A stretch of DNA of 64,000 bases, taken from positions 434,001 to 498,000 of the forward strand of contig NZ_JARJBB010000002.1 in NCBI RefSeq assembly GCF_029269835.1. The letters run 5' to 3'. Below, piece after piece: positions 18,546-26,795 of this stretch; the stretch's first letter is position 1; every line of letters starts with the position of its first letter. The notes beneath the pieces were generated by a model that did not search any database, was not told the DNA's origin, and worked only from the letters and a program-made list of their open reading frames with translations. A program made the position numbers and the translations under genes. This DNA is from Streptomyces tropicalis (GTDB lineage Bacteria; Actinomycetota; Actinomycetes; Streptomycetales; Streptomycetaceae).

Positions 18546-19700
18546 TCAGCCGAGGGCCTGCTGCAGATCGGCCAGCAGGTCGTCGACGTTCTCGATGCCG
18601 ACGGAGAGGCGGACGAGGTCGCCGGGGACCTCCAGGGCGGAACCGGCCGCCGAGGCGTGCGTCATCCGCCCGGGGTGCTCGATCAGCGACTCCACGCCGC
18701 CGAGCGACTCGCCGAGGGTGAAGACCTGGGCGCGGTTGCAGACCTCCACGGCCGCCTCCTCGCCGCCCTCGACGCGGAAGGACACCATGCCGCCGAACGC
18801 CTTCATCTGCTTGGCGGCGACCTCGTGCCCGGGGTGGTCGGGCAGACCCGGGTAGAGCACGCTCGTCACGCGCGCGTGCCGGGTGAGCATGTCGGCGACC
18901 TTGACGGCGTTCTCGCTGTGCCGGTCCATGCGCACCGACAGCGTCTTGGTGCCGCGCAGCACCAGCCACGAGTCGAAGGGGCCGGCGACCGCGCCCATCG
19001 CGTTCTGGTGGTAGGCCAGTTCGTCGCCCAGGGCCTCGTCGTTGACGATCAGCGCGCCGCCGACGACGTCCGAGTGCCCGCCCATGTACTTGGTCAGCGA
19101 GTGCACGACGACGTCCGCACCGAGCGACAGCGGCTGCTGCAGGTACGGCGTGGCGAAGGTGTTGTCGACGACGAGCCGGGCACCGGCGTCCCGGGCGATC
19201 TGGGCGACGGCGGCGATGTCGGTGATGCCGAGCAGCGGGTTGGACGGCGTCTCCACCCACACGACCTTGGTCTTCGGCGTGAGTGCGGCCCGGACCGCGG
19301 CCGGGTCGCTGGTGTCCGCGACGGACCACTCCACGCCCCAGCGGGAGACGACCTTCGCGAAGAGGCGGAAGGTGCCGCCGTACGCGTCGTTGGGGATCAC
19401 GACGTGGTCACCGGGGCTGAGCAGCGTGCGCAACAGGCAGTCCTCGGCCGCCAGTCCGGACGCGAACGCGAGGCCCCGGCGACCGCCCTCCAGGGCGGCG
19501 AGGTTCTCCTCCAGGGCGGTCCTGGTCGGGTTGGCGCTGCGGCTGTACTCGTAGCCGCCGCGCAGACCGCCCACGCCGTCCTGCTTGTAGGTCGAGACCT
19601 GGTAGATCGGCGGGACGACTGCGCCGGTCAGAGGGTCGGCGGTGTTGCCCGCGTGGATCGCGAGGGTCTCGAAGTGCTGACTGATATGCCTGTCGCTCAT
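18546..19700 (-). CDS. metB: Cystathionine gamma-synthase (Cys/Met metabolism PLP enzyme)
   Basis: Joins cysteine to an activated homoserine in transsulfuration toward methionine; some actinobacterial members also act as gamma-lyases. The 384-residue protein carries the PLP lysine in S-L-T-K-Y-M-G-G-H-S-D (K204), plus Y-E-Y-S-R-S-A-N-P-T-R near residue 50, typical of the family. The ATG at 19700 is chosen because homologues begin there; the frame stays open to 20018 only through repeat DNA. It ends 15 bases from the convergent small membrane protein gene. Confidence 0.93.
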   Translation of the reverse strand: MSDRHISQHFETLAIHAGNTADPLTGAVVPPIYQVSTYKQDGVGGLRGGYEYSRSANPTRTALEENLAALEGGRRGLAFASGLAAEDCLLRTLLSPGDHVVIPNDAYGGTFRLFAKVVSRWGVEWSVADTSDPAAVRAALTPKTKVVWVETPSNPLLGITDIAAVAQIARDAGARLVVDNTFATPYLQQPLSLGADVVVHSLTKYMGGHSDVVGGALIVNDEALGDELAYHQNAMGAVAGPFDSWLVLRGTKTLSVRMDRHSENAVKVADMLTRHARVTSVLYPGLPDHPGHEVAAKQMKAFGGMVSFRVEGGEEAAVEVCNRAQVFTLGESLGGVESLIEHPGRMTHASAAGSALEVPGDLVRLSVGIENVDDLLADLQQALG

Positions 19701-20047
19701 GAGGCCGAGGGTAATGCTCCCACGCGCCGGAGTGGGTCCCGGGCACGGCGGGGCGTGGATCCCGGGCACGAGGATGCGGGTCCCGGGCACGGCAAGGCGT
19801 GGATCCCGGGCACGGCCGGACGCCGGTCCCGAGGACGGGGGACGCGGGACGTGGGTCGCGGGCACGGGGGTCGGGGGACGGGGGTCGGGGACGGGGGTCG
19901 GGGACGGGGGTCGGCTGCTCGGCGGGAGGCGGGTCCGGGCACGGCGGGCACCCGGCTGTGGACAGCGCGCCGCGACCCGCGCCCGGTCGTCCACAGGATC
20001 CCGGACCGGGTTGGCCATGTGGCGGCGCGGTCTGGTTCGCTTGATGC
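19701..20047. repeat. Tandem 22-bp repeats and G-rich repeats upstream of metB
   Basis: Positions 19735-19846 contain four to five 22-base units built on GGTCCCGGGCACGG(N)8, alternating GGTCCC and GGATCC starts. Positions 19866-19914 contain about three copies of a 13-base unit GGGTCGGGGACGG, giving at least eight runs of four or more G. The block is between divergent genes and holds no supported coding sequence. Confidence 0.75.
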
Positions 20048-21166
20048 ATGACGATTCTCTGGGTCCTGACGGCGCTGGTGCTGCTGGGCTTCGTGCTGCT
20101 CCCGGTCCTGCGCCGCAGGCGCGGCGGCATCGAGCAGGTGCCCCCCGGCCACCCGGACGCCGCGGACCCGGCGCACTACGGCTTCGTGCGCCAGGAGGAG
20201 CTGGACGTCCGGATGCCCGGCCCCGACCAGGACCTGCTGGACGTCCTGGACGTCGTGCAGCGCACCCAGGACCACCGCGCCGCCGCCCAGCTCCTGGCCG
20301 GCACGGAGACGGAGGGTGAGCGCCGCTGGCAGCGCGTGCAGGCGTTCGCCGGCGCGGCGTCCCTGGAGCTCCAGCAGCGGCCGGGCGGGGTCAGCGAGAC
20401 CCCTGGGGGGCAGTGGCTGCGGGTCTGGCGGGCCGAGGCTCCCAAGGACCCGGGCGGCGCGGCGGTGCACGCGGAGTTCCTGGTGCAGCAGGCGTGGCGG
20501 ACGTCGACGCCGGGCACGGACGAGTTCCGGATCATCATGGAGGAGGCCCGGGACGCCTGCGGACAGGCCGCGCTGCTCGCCCCCGGCGATCCGGTCCCGC
20601 ACATCGTCGAGCTGGCGGTGGCGCGCGGACTGTCGTACTCGCAGCCGGAGTTCGAGAAGCTCTGGCTGCGGATCCTGGACACCGCACCGCACCACATGGG
20701 GGCGCACCTGGCGGCCCTGCACTACTGGTGCGAGAAGTGGCACGGCTCGCGCGAGCTGGCGATGTCCTTCGCGGCGGCCGCGGCGGCGCGTGCCCCGCAG
20801 GGCTCGCTGCTGGCGGCGCTGCCCCTGTTCGCGGTCTTCGAGCACCTCCCCGAGGTCAACCTGGTCAGCGGCTTCTACCAGAGCGAGGTCGTGACCAGGG
20901 CGGTGCACGGCGCGCTCTTCGCGGTCCACGCGGCAGGCCCCGACGACCCGATGCTGGCGCACGTGCGGCACCTGCTGGTCTTCTTCCTGGTGCGCTCCGA
21001 GCGGTGGGCGGAGGCGATGAGCCAGCTGGTGCACGTCGACGGCCATGTCGGCGCGGTCCCCTGGACGCTCTCCGAGGATCCGGCGGCGGAGTTCGCCGTC
21101 TACCGCGCCCTGGCGGTGGCGGGCTACGAGGCGAACGGGGGCAGCCCGGCGACCCTGCCGCACTGA
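20048..21166 (+). CDS. Membrane-anchored hypothetical protein, 372 residues
   Basis: An N-terminal membrane anchor (residues 3-20) is followed by an arginine-rich stop-transfer sequence and a roughly 340-residue helical cytoplasmic domain rich in alanine and tryptophan. I recognise no named domain. The helical repeats with regular small residues resemble TPR-type scaffolds. ATG at 20048 gives the membrane segment directly after the start. The gene sits at the boundary where core genes give way to the accessory region. Confidence 0.8.
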   Translation: MTILWVLTALVLLGFVLLPVLRRRRGGIEQVPPGHPDAADPAHYGFVRQEELDVRMPGPDQDLLDVLDVVQRTQDHRAAAQLLAGTETEGERRWQRVQAFAGAASLELQQRPGGVSETPGGQWLRVWRAEAPKDPGGAAVHAEFLVQQAWRTSTPGTDEFRIIMEEARDACGQAALLAPGDPVPHIVELAVARGLSYSQPEFEKLWLRILDTAPHHMGAHLAALHYWCEKWHGSRELAMSFAAAAAARAPQGSLLAALPLFAVFEHLPEVNLVSGFYQSEVVTRAVHGALFAVHAAGPDDPMLAHVRHLLVFFLVRSERWAEAMSQLVHVDGHVGAVPWTLSEDPAAEFAVYRALAVAGYEANGGSPATLPH

Positions 21167-21269
21167 GCCGCGGGCCAGCCGAGGAGGCCGGTCGTGCGGT
21201 GCCGCGCGGGGCCGGAATGCACCGGCCGCCCCGCACGTCGAAGGGGGCGGACCTCCGATGGGAGACCGC

Positions 21270-21592
21270 ATGTTCCCGCACAGCCGCGCTCCCCGGCCCC
21301 CGGCCCCCGGCCCCCGGCCCCCGGCCCCCGAGCAGGCTCTGCGCGGCCGCCCGGAGCCGCCTTCGCGGTCCCCGGCCGCCGCACGGTCCTCGGCCACGCA
21401 CTGCTCGGCCCGTACCCGCAGGGCCTGGAGACCGACGGCTTCGGCCTCGGCTGCTTCTGGGACGCCGAGCGCACCCTCTGGCAGCTCCCGGCGGGCGTGC
21501 GGACCAGCCTGGTCGGCCACCGGGGCGGCTCCACCGGCGGGGCGAACCGGGGCGCGTCCTGCCCCACCGGTCTCGTCAGGACCGACGGCTGA
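21270..21592 (+). pseudogene. Decayed peptide methionine sulfoxide reductase A (msrA remnant)
   Basis: Two adjacent frames together encode the first half of a typical Streptomyces MsrA. The ATG-initiated frame reads M-F-P-H-S-R-A-P-R, then a proline-rich insert, then P-E-Q-A-L-R-G-R. After a one-base loss near 21357 the reading continues in another frame with V-L-G-H-A-L-L-G-P-Y-P, then G-L-G-C-F-W-D-A-E-R. The catalytic cysteine survives, but G-C-F-W-G has become G-C-F-W-D. After about 75 residues the similarity fades and a stop occurs, so roughly the last 120 residues are missing. Five copies of a 7-base unit at 21295-21329 expand the proline-rich part. Confidence 0.8.
21295..21329 (+). repeat. 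Heptanucleotide tandem repeat, GGCCCCC x5
   Basis: Five perfect copies of GGCCCCC lie inside the msrA remnant. Because the unit is not a multiple of three, gain or loss of a copy shifts the reading frame. Confidence 0.95.
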
Positions 21593-21688
21593 GCTCACGG
21601 CTTCGGACCGAAGGTCCCCGTTCGGCGATCGGGGCCACGACACGACCCTCGGCCGAGCGGCCTCCGCCCTCTCCCGGCCACCTCGTGG

Positions 21689-22201
21689 TCAGTCCTCCGC
21701 ACGGGCGGGCAGCCGCCATCCCGGGCGCGGGAAGTGGCAGGTGTAGCCGTCCGGATAACGCTGCAGGTAGTCCTGGTGCTCGGGCTCGGCCTCCCAGAAG
21801 GGGCCGACCGGCTCCACTTCGGTGACGACCTTGCCGGGCCACAGTCCGGAGGCGTCCACATCCGCGATCGTGTCCTCGGCGATCCGCTTCTGCTCGTCGT
21901 CCACGTAGTAGATCGCCGAGCGGTAGCTGAGGCCGATGTCATTGCCCTGGCGGTTCCTGGTGGTCGGGTCGTGGATCTGGAAGAAGAACTCCAGGAGCGC
22001 ACGGAAGTCGGTCTTCGCGGGGTCGAAAAGGATCTCGATGGCCTCCGCGTGCGTGCCGTGGTTGCGGTACGTCGCGTGGGGCACGTCACCCCCCGTGTAT
22101 CCGACCCGGGTCGCCGTCACGCCCGGGAGTCGGCGGATCAGCTCCTCCATCCCCCAGAAGCACCCACCTGCCAGCACGGCCCTCTGCGTCTGCCCAGTCA
22201 T
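21689..22201 (-). CDS. msrA: Peptide methionine sulfoxide reductase MsrA
   Basis: Reduces methionine S-sulfoxide in proteins. The intact 170-residue protein has the catalytic G-G-C-F-W-G-M-E motif with Cys14, the Y-T-G-G sequence, and the G-T-H-A-E-A-I-E and Y-R-S-A-I-Y-Y segments that bind substrate. It is the short MsrA type, without the N-terminal extension seen in the decayed copy next door, so it is a different lineage rather than a recent duplicate. ATG at 22201 has GGAGGGG upstream. It probably replaces the function of the remnant. Confidence 0.95.
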   Translation of the reverse strand: MTGQTQRAVLAGGCFWGMEELIRRLPGVTATRVGYTGGDVPHATYRNHGTHAEAIEILFDPAKTDFRALLEFFFQIHDPTTRNRQGNDIGLSYRSAIYYVDDEQKRIAEDTIADVDASGLWPGKVVTEVEPVGPFWEAEPEHQDYLQRYPDGYTCHFPRPGWRLPARAED

Positions 22202-22731
22202 TACGGCCCCTCCAATTTCTGTCAGCTCCGCGGCATCCCTGCCCCTGTCCTCAACGCTCGAGGGTTCCAGGCGATTCCGAGCCCGCCCGACCCGCCGTGC
22301 GGTCGACGACCACCGGCCACCACGAGGGGGCACCCGCACAGGAGCGATCCGAGCAGAGTGGCCCGCGGTGTCACCATCGCGATCACGGACTACGCGCTCC
22401 CGGCCCTCCGCGAGCGGCTCCCCTCATGACGGACGAGCCATGTCACCAGCAGTACCTCTCGGGCGGCAAGAACCCGGGGGGACTGCGGCCTGGGCGGGAC
22501 GGGTCGCCTGAGCTTCCAGCCGACCGGCCGTGGCATCGATCACCCGTTGCATGGCGCCACGGCCGCGTGGATTGCGACGTACGTGACCGACGTCGGCTCT
22601 GCCGGGACTTGAGACCGCCGTGCTCCGTCGTCTCGCTCTGTTCCACCCGTACATCCGCGTTCCTGATGCACGTTCCGTAAGATCCTTAAGTCTGTCGTGA
22701 CTCACGATGCCGACGGGATGGGGGATACGGC
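22202..22731. other. Intergenic region upstream of the toxin locus
   Basis: About 530 bases between divergent msrA and the first WXG100-like gene. Short open frames have no ribosome-binding sites or recognisable products. The AT-richer stretch near 22670-22700 is the most likely promoter area for the toxin locus, but no consensus was clear enough to call. Confidence 0.5.
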
Positions 22732-23163
22732 GTGGGAGCACCTGGCACCAGCGCAGGCAGGACGGGCGGCCCCGATCTACGCGTGTCGTCGCAAGGCCTG
22801 ACGAAGCTAGCCGGTGACCTCGGCGACATGCAGGACCACCTCGACCAGCAGGTCAAGCGCATGGATGCGATCGTCGACCGCATCGAGGCCGGCTGGCGCA
22901 GTCCGGCGGCCACGGCGTACCGCGAGTTCCACCGGGCGGCCACCGAGGACGCCGTGCGTATGCGTGAAGTGATGAAACTGCTGGAGGCGGCCGTACGGCT
23001 GAGCCGCGACGGCTTCGGCGAACACGACCTGGACGTACTCGACCAGATGCAGCGCATCCAGGTGGACATCACGAGCGAGGTCGACAAGCTCTCCACACCC
23101 GGCCCCGAGACCGGGCCGAGCGGTGCACCGTCACCACCGCGCAGCAGCCTCGACTCCTTCTGA
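22732..23163 (+). CDS. WXG100/ESAT-6-like protein 1
   Basis: A 143-residue, mainly helical protein of the WXG100 (ESAT-6) superfamily. It has two helices separated by a hairpin at G-W-R-S-P-A-A (Trp55), a W-x-S variant of the W-x-G turn, followed by a long second helix and a proline-rich tail. Such proteins are secreted by type VII systems or act as partners of larger substrates. GTG at 22732 follows GGGGGA. It is the first gene of a collinear toxin locus on the plus strand. Confidence 0.8.
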   Translation: MGAPGTSAGRTGGPDLRVSSQGLTKLAGDLGDMQDHLDQQVKRMDAIVDRIEAGWRSPAATAYREFHRAATEDAVRMREVMKLLEAAVRLSRDGFGEHDLDVLDQMQRIQVDITSEVDKLSTPGPETGPSGAPSPPRSSLDSF

Positions 23164-23223
23164 CCTGAACGGTCCCAGCCAAGTACGCCTCCACAAGCCC
23201 AGTAGCCGACACCAAGGGGGATC

Positions 23224-23541
23224 ATGTCGACCGGGCCCGCTGCCGACGACGGCCACATAACCGTCTCCTTCTCCACTCTTCACGAACTCGCCACCGAACT
23301 CGAGGACATCCTCAAGCAACTCAACGGCAAGCTCGACGACCTCTACGAGCGCGTCGAGCCGGTCGTCCTGTCCTGGAAAGGCGAGACCCGCGAGGTCTTC
23401 GTCCAGAAACTCGACGAATGGGACCGCTCCGCCCAGGACCTGCAGGCAGCCCAGAAGTGGCTCCACGCCTACGTCACCACCGGCCATGCCAACTACACGG
23501 CAGCACACCGGGCGGTGCTGCGAGGCTGGGGGGCCACCTGA
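23224..23541 (+). CDS. WXG100/ESAT-6-like protein 2
   Basis: A 105-residue helical hairpin protein with an intact W-K-G-E turn (Trp51-Gly53), the diagnostic WXG motif. It starts after AAGGGGGATC, 60 bases behind the first WXG protein, and its stop codon overlaps the start of the large toxin gene by one base (TGATG). Tight coupling implies it is made in step with the toxin, probably as its secretion partner. Confidence 0.85.
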   Translation: MSTGPAADDGHITVSFSTLHELATELEDILKQLNGKLDDLYERVEPVVLSWKGETREVFVQKLDEWDRSAQDLQAAQKWLHAYVTTGHANYTAAHRAVLRGWGAT

Positions 23542-25235
23542 TGGCCACTCCGCCCGCTGCCGGAAGCGGGACGATCGACGTGACTCCGTGCGTCCTCTAC
23601 GGCGTCTCGACGAGGGTGGCGGGCCAGCAGGATCCCCTGGACCGGGGCATCAAGTCGTTCCTCGACGAACTGGCGCGCTACCCGGACGGTGGCGGCAGAG
23701 GGTCGGCCATGAAAGAGTTCACGACCGCCTACCGGCAGATCGCCGAGAAGTTCCTCGAGGTGTGGGCCAAGTCGGTGGTGAGCGTCGGCGGCGCCGCTGT
23801 CGGATTCACCACCACCGCCAACAACTACGCGGCGGCCGATGCCGCCACACACCCTGCTCCGGCGGGACACCCGACGCACCGGCCCGTTCCGCATGTCATC
23901 GACAAGCCCCCTGCGTATGGTCCAGTCACGGACTTCAAGTGGGGAGATCTGGACCCGGGCCAGAGCATGATGCAGGAGGCCCTGGAAGGCCTGGAGGCCG
24001 CGGTCCTGGCGGTCATGCGCCCCTTGCTGGAGCACGAGTGCCGTTGGGGCAAGGCGGCAACGATTCTCCCGTTGCCGAACCACCTGCGCCTGTACTCGAT
24101 CTCCCAGGCATGGCGGATGCCGCAGACCACACTCAGCATGGTGGACGGCATGCTGACGAGCCTCATCGACAGCATCACCGACCAGGCCAACCAGGAGTGG
24201 TACGGCGCGATGCGGACGTTCTGCAGCACGCTGTGGGGAACCTCCGCCTGGGGCCAGAACCGCGAGGGTTACGACTGGTCTAACGACGACGCGAAGAAGA
24301 GGGGGACCAGCCACCCCGTCTTCGCCGTGCTGTTCGACACCTGCGACGCCATGGTGGATGCGGTCTATGCCGTCGCCAAGGCGGCCGAGGACGTCCGGGA
24401 CGATCTGCACCGGATCTACCGCCAAGCCGTCATTGACAGTCTCAAGCAGCTCGATCCGAGAGATTTGGACGTCACGGACGCCAAGAGCCTGGTGAAAGGG
24501 CTGTGGGAAGCGGGCAAGGGCCTGGTCGCGGACGTCTCGGTCGGGATCGTGCTGAACATCGACGAGGGCGCCCTGAACGACGCCGTGTCGGCCTACAACA
24601 ACCGCGTTCATCGGCAGGTCGCCGAAATCAAGGCGCTTCTGCCGTCCCTGGACGAGGCGTACACGAGCGCACCGACCTTCAACGCCGAAACGGCCAGAGC
24701 GGAGGCGTTCGGTGCGCGGGCATTAACGGATTTCAAGGGAAACCCACTGTACACGGTGCCGGGGGACAGCGAGTCGAATCACGCCTATCCGATCGATCTG
24801 GCGAATCAGGAAGGAGTCCACGGGAGCCACATCATCGACAAACATGTGGGCAAGACCGATGGGCAATTGGCACAGCGACTCAGGGATCAGCCGACGATCG
24901 ACGCCTCTTCCAGCTTCACCGACCTGACATCAGCACAGAAATACACTCAAAACACGCTCGAGTATGTGGGACCGTCCGGAAATTCAGGTCAGCAGAACGC
25001 CGGCGTGGACAATCAAGAAAAGATCAAGAAATGGCTGTCCAGGCCACGCAGGGACAGTTCAATCCTGACCCTCGATCCGGTGAAGTTCAATTCCGTGACC
25101 GGGCGTACCGTTGAGGCGAGTGACCCTCGGGCGAGCGCGGCGCAGGACACGCACACGGTGAAGGTCGTACTCAAGTACAAGAACGGCCTTCACCCGCCCT
25201 ACGTGGTCTACACATCCATGCCGACGCTTCCGTGA
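23541..25235 (+). CDS. Type VII-type polymorphic toxin with C-terminal RNase A-like domain
   Basis: A 564-residue protein. Residues 1-390 are helical and tryptophan-containing with no signal peptide, as in WXG/LXG-type secretion modules. Residues from about 400 to the end match the bacterial RNase A-like toxin domain first described in the Yersinia kristensenii CdiA toxin. Features are H-I-I-D-K-H-V-G-K-T-D (430-440), L-A-Q-R-L-R-D-Q-P-T-I, the A-S-S-S-F-T-D segment, I-K-K-W-L, V-K-V-V-L-K and the closing Y-V-V-Y-T-S-M-P-T. The candidate catalytic residues are the histidines near 430-435, Thr460 and Tyr557. The C-terminal part is markedly less GC-rich. ATG overlaps the preceding stop. No type VII ATPase gene is in the window. 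Confidence 0.85.
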   Translation: MATPPAAGSGTIDVTPCVLYGVSTRVAGQQDPLDRGIKSFLDELARYPDGGGRGSAMKEFTTAYRQIAEKFLEVWAKSVVSVGGAAVGFTTTANNYAAADAATHPAPAGHPTHRPVPHVIDKPPAYGPVTDFKWGDLDPGQSMMQEALEGLEAAVLAVMRPLLEHECRWGKAATILPLPNHLRLYSISQAWRMPQTTLSMVDGMLTSLIDSITDQANQEWYGAMRTFCSTLWGTSAWGQNREGYDWSNDDAKKRGTSHPVFAVLFDTCDAMVDAVYAVAKAAEDVRDDLHRIYRQAVIDSLKQLDPRDLDVTDAKSLVKGLWEAGKGLVADVSVGIVLNIDEGALNDAVSAYNNRVHRQVAEIKALLPSLDEAYTSAPTFNAETARAEAFGARALTDFKGNPLYTVPGDSESNHAYPIDLANQEGVHGSHIIDKHVGKTDGQLAQRLRDQPTIDASSSFTDLTSAQKYTQNTLEYVGPSGNSGQQNAGVDNQEKIKKWLSRPRRDSSILTLDPVKFNSVTGRTVEASDPRASAAQDTHTVKVVLKYKNGLHPPYVVYTSMPTLP

Positions 25236-25254
25236 GCGCACCGTGGGAGGATCT

Positions 25255-25743
25255 ATGACGGCAAGGAAGCCGGGCCTGCCGGCCTGCGCGCGGGGGCGTT
25301 TCGACGAACGCCAGTGCTTCGCCGCGCTCATGACTCGCAAGGGGGTCGACTGGCACGAGACCGTGATGGAGATCATCCAGGATGATCCCGTGCTCCGGCA
25401 GGTCAGCCACAGGGAGCTTGAAGACAGCCTCTTGGAGGTCTCACCTGCCCAAGCCCTGGATCTGGCCGGGCTGATTTCGGTCGGATCTCTTCTGTACGGC
25501 CCTCACGAGTCCCTTTACGCATCCGATGTGGAACGGGACGCCTGTCTGCAGGAAATATTGCGATGCACCGGGAAAGGCACGCACTTCTTCACCAATCATG
25601 GACACGCTGAAGATGGGAAAGAGGCCGACTTTCTGGCTGCGTCATTTCACACCAATACTCTGACGAGCAAAACCATCGACGTCTGCCTCGTCGGGGTTTC
25701 GGACGAGAATGTGCTGGTGCTCTGGCGCTTCGAGGACGACTAG
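25255..25743 (+). CDS. Putative immunity protein for the RNase A-like toxin
   Basis: A 162-residue acidic cytoplasmic protein with no recognised family. It begins 19 bases after the toxin stop, with GGGAGGATCT before the ATG. Position, size, lack of a signal peptide and lower GC content like the toxin C-terminus all fit a cognate immunity protein that blocks the RNase in the producer. The C-terminal half reads like a mixed alpha/beta domain (D-V-C-L-V-G-V-S-D-E-N-V-L-V-L-W-R). The function is inferred from context only. Confidence 0.7.
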   Translation: MTARKPGLPACARGRFDERQCFAALMTRKGVDWHETVMEIIQDDPVLRQVSHRELEDSLLEVSPAQALDLAGLISVGSLLYGPHESLYASDVERDACLQEILRCTGKGTHFFTNHGHAEDGKEADFLAASFHTNTLTSKTIDVCLVGVSDENVLVLWRFEDD

Positions 25744-25795
25744 CCGCTCTCAGCCGCCCGGCCGCTCCCTGCAACTCTTCGAGAGAGGATCGAAG

Positions 25796-26095
25796 GTGCG
25801 CACCCGTTCCGCCACCTACCCCGACCGCGAGACCGCGCAGTGGGCCACCCAGCAGGTGGTCACAGCCAACGAGCAAGCCATCCACCGCTGGCTGGCCCAA
25901 TCCACGCGCCCGCGCCTGACCATCGAGGCGTCCTGGCCGTCCCGGTCCGATCCGGTCGGACGCGTCCTGCTGCAGGCGATGCTGCTGGCCGGGCGAGATC
26001 CGGTGGACGTACACGCGGCCCGCGTGATCCTCAAGCGGGACGCCTCCCACCCGCACGGCTTCGCCGTCCACGCCACCTTCCCCATCTACCTGTAG
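25796..26095 (+). CDS. Orphan RNase A-like toxin fragment
   Basis: A 99-residue product that aligns by eye with the later two thirds of the same RNase A-like domain. It shows S-A-T-Y-P-D-R-E-T-A (S-x-F-T-D position), A-I-H-R-W-L, D-P-V-G-R-V-L, A-R-V-I-L-K-R-D and H-A-T-F-P at the end. The N-terminal His-containing part (H-V-G-x-T) is missing, so it is probably inactive, or a spare module for recombination into the upstream toxin gene. GTG at 25796 follows GAGAGGATCG, so it may still be translated. Its GC content is high, unlike the active module's. Confidence 0.65.
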   Translation: MRTRSATYPDRETAQWATQQVVTANEQAIHRWLAQSTRPRLTIEASWPSRSDPVGRVLLQAMLLAGRDPVDVHAARVILKRDASHPHGFAVHATFPIYL

Positions 26096-26120
26096 CGACG
26101 ACCCGTAGAGGCTGACCACG

Positions 26121-26795
26121 GTGCCCCTGAGCCCCCTCGAACACGACCACCGCTACGGCGAACTCGACCAGGTGATCCGCGCCTACGCCGGACAGCCGGC
26201 CGACGACACCCCCGACAAGCCCAGTCGGGCCCTGACCGCCTACTTGCGACAGACCTGGCACAGCCGGCCCTGGGCGCTCGCCGTCGCGGAGCGGCAGTTG
26301 CGGCAGTACGCCGAGACTCCGCCGGGCCGGCTGCGACTGCGTCTCGGCGAGTTCTACGCGATCCCCGACATCGGCCTGCCCGAGGGCGAGATCCAGCGGT
26401 GGCTGTCCTGCCTCGCCGACCACGTCAAGCACAGCATCGACGAGGGCGACGTCCCGCCCCCGGCCACCCCCGTCACGCACTGGGAGTGGCACGCCCGCTT
26501 CCCGGAGACGGGCCAGTTCTTCGGCGGCTGGTTCTCCCAGGACATGCCGGACGAGTTCGACGACCACGTATCGGCCGTCGCCGACTACCGGACCTCCACC
26601 GACCCCCATCTCGTCGCCCGCCTCGTCGGCGAGCTGCACGAGCTCCTCGCGCTCGGCCTCGACGAGTCCGACTACGCCTTGGCAGTCGCCGAGTTGGGCA
26701 TGGAGATCGATCCCCCGACCCCGTACTCGCCCAGCGCCTGGCTCACCCTCGTCGCCGGCCACCTCAGCGACCCACCGACCGAGTCCGGCGCCTGA
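26121..26795 (+). CDS. CdiI-like immunity protein with two repeated domains
   Basis: A 224-residue GTG-start protein 25 bases behind the orphan toxin fragment. The C-terminal half (F-F-G-G-W-F-S-Q-D-M-P-D-E through L-A-V-A-E-L-G-M-E-I-D-P-P to W-L-T-L-V-A-G-H-L) strongly resembles the contact-dependent inhibition immunity family paired with RNase A-like toxins. The N-terminal half has a related but weaker pattern (L-D-Q-V-I-R-A-Y, S-R-A-L-T-A-Y-L, W-L-S-C-L-A-D-H-V). It therefore looks like a tandem duplication of the immunity fold. Family assignment is from memory. Confidence 0.65.
   Translation: MPLSPLEHDHRYGELDQVIRAYAGQPADDTPDKPSRALTAYLRQTWHSRPWALAVAERQLRQYAETPPGRLRLRLGEFYAIPDIGLPEGEIQRWLSCLADHVKHSIDEGDVPPPATPVTHWEWHARFPETGQFFGGWFSQDMPDEFDDHVSAVADYRTSTDPHLVARLVGELHELLALGLDESDYALAVAELGMEIDPPTPYSPSAWLTLVAGHLSDPPTESGA

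Noticed and set aside
22670..22700. AT-rich stretch as a promoter for the toxin locus
   Set aside because: No -35/-10 pair at acceptable spacing could be recognised by eye.
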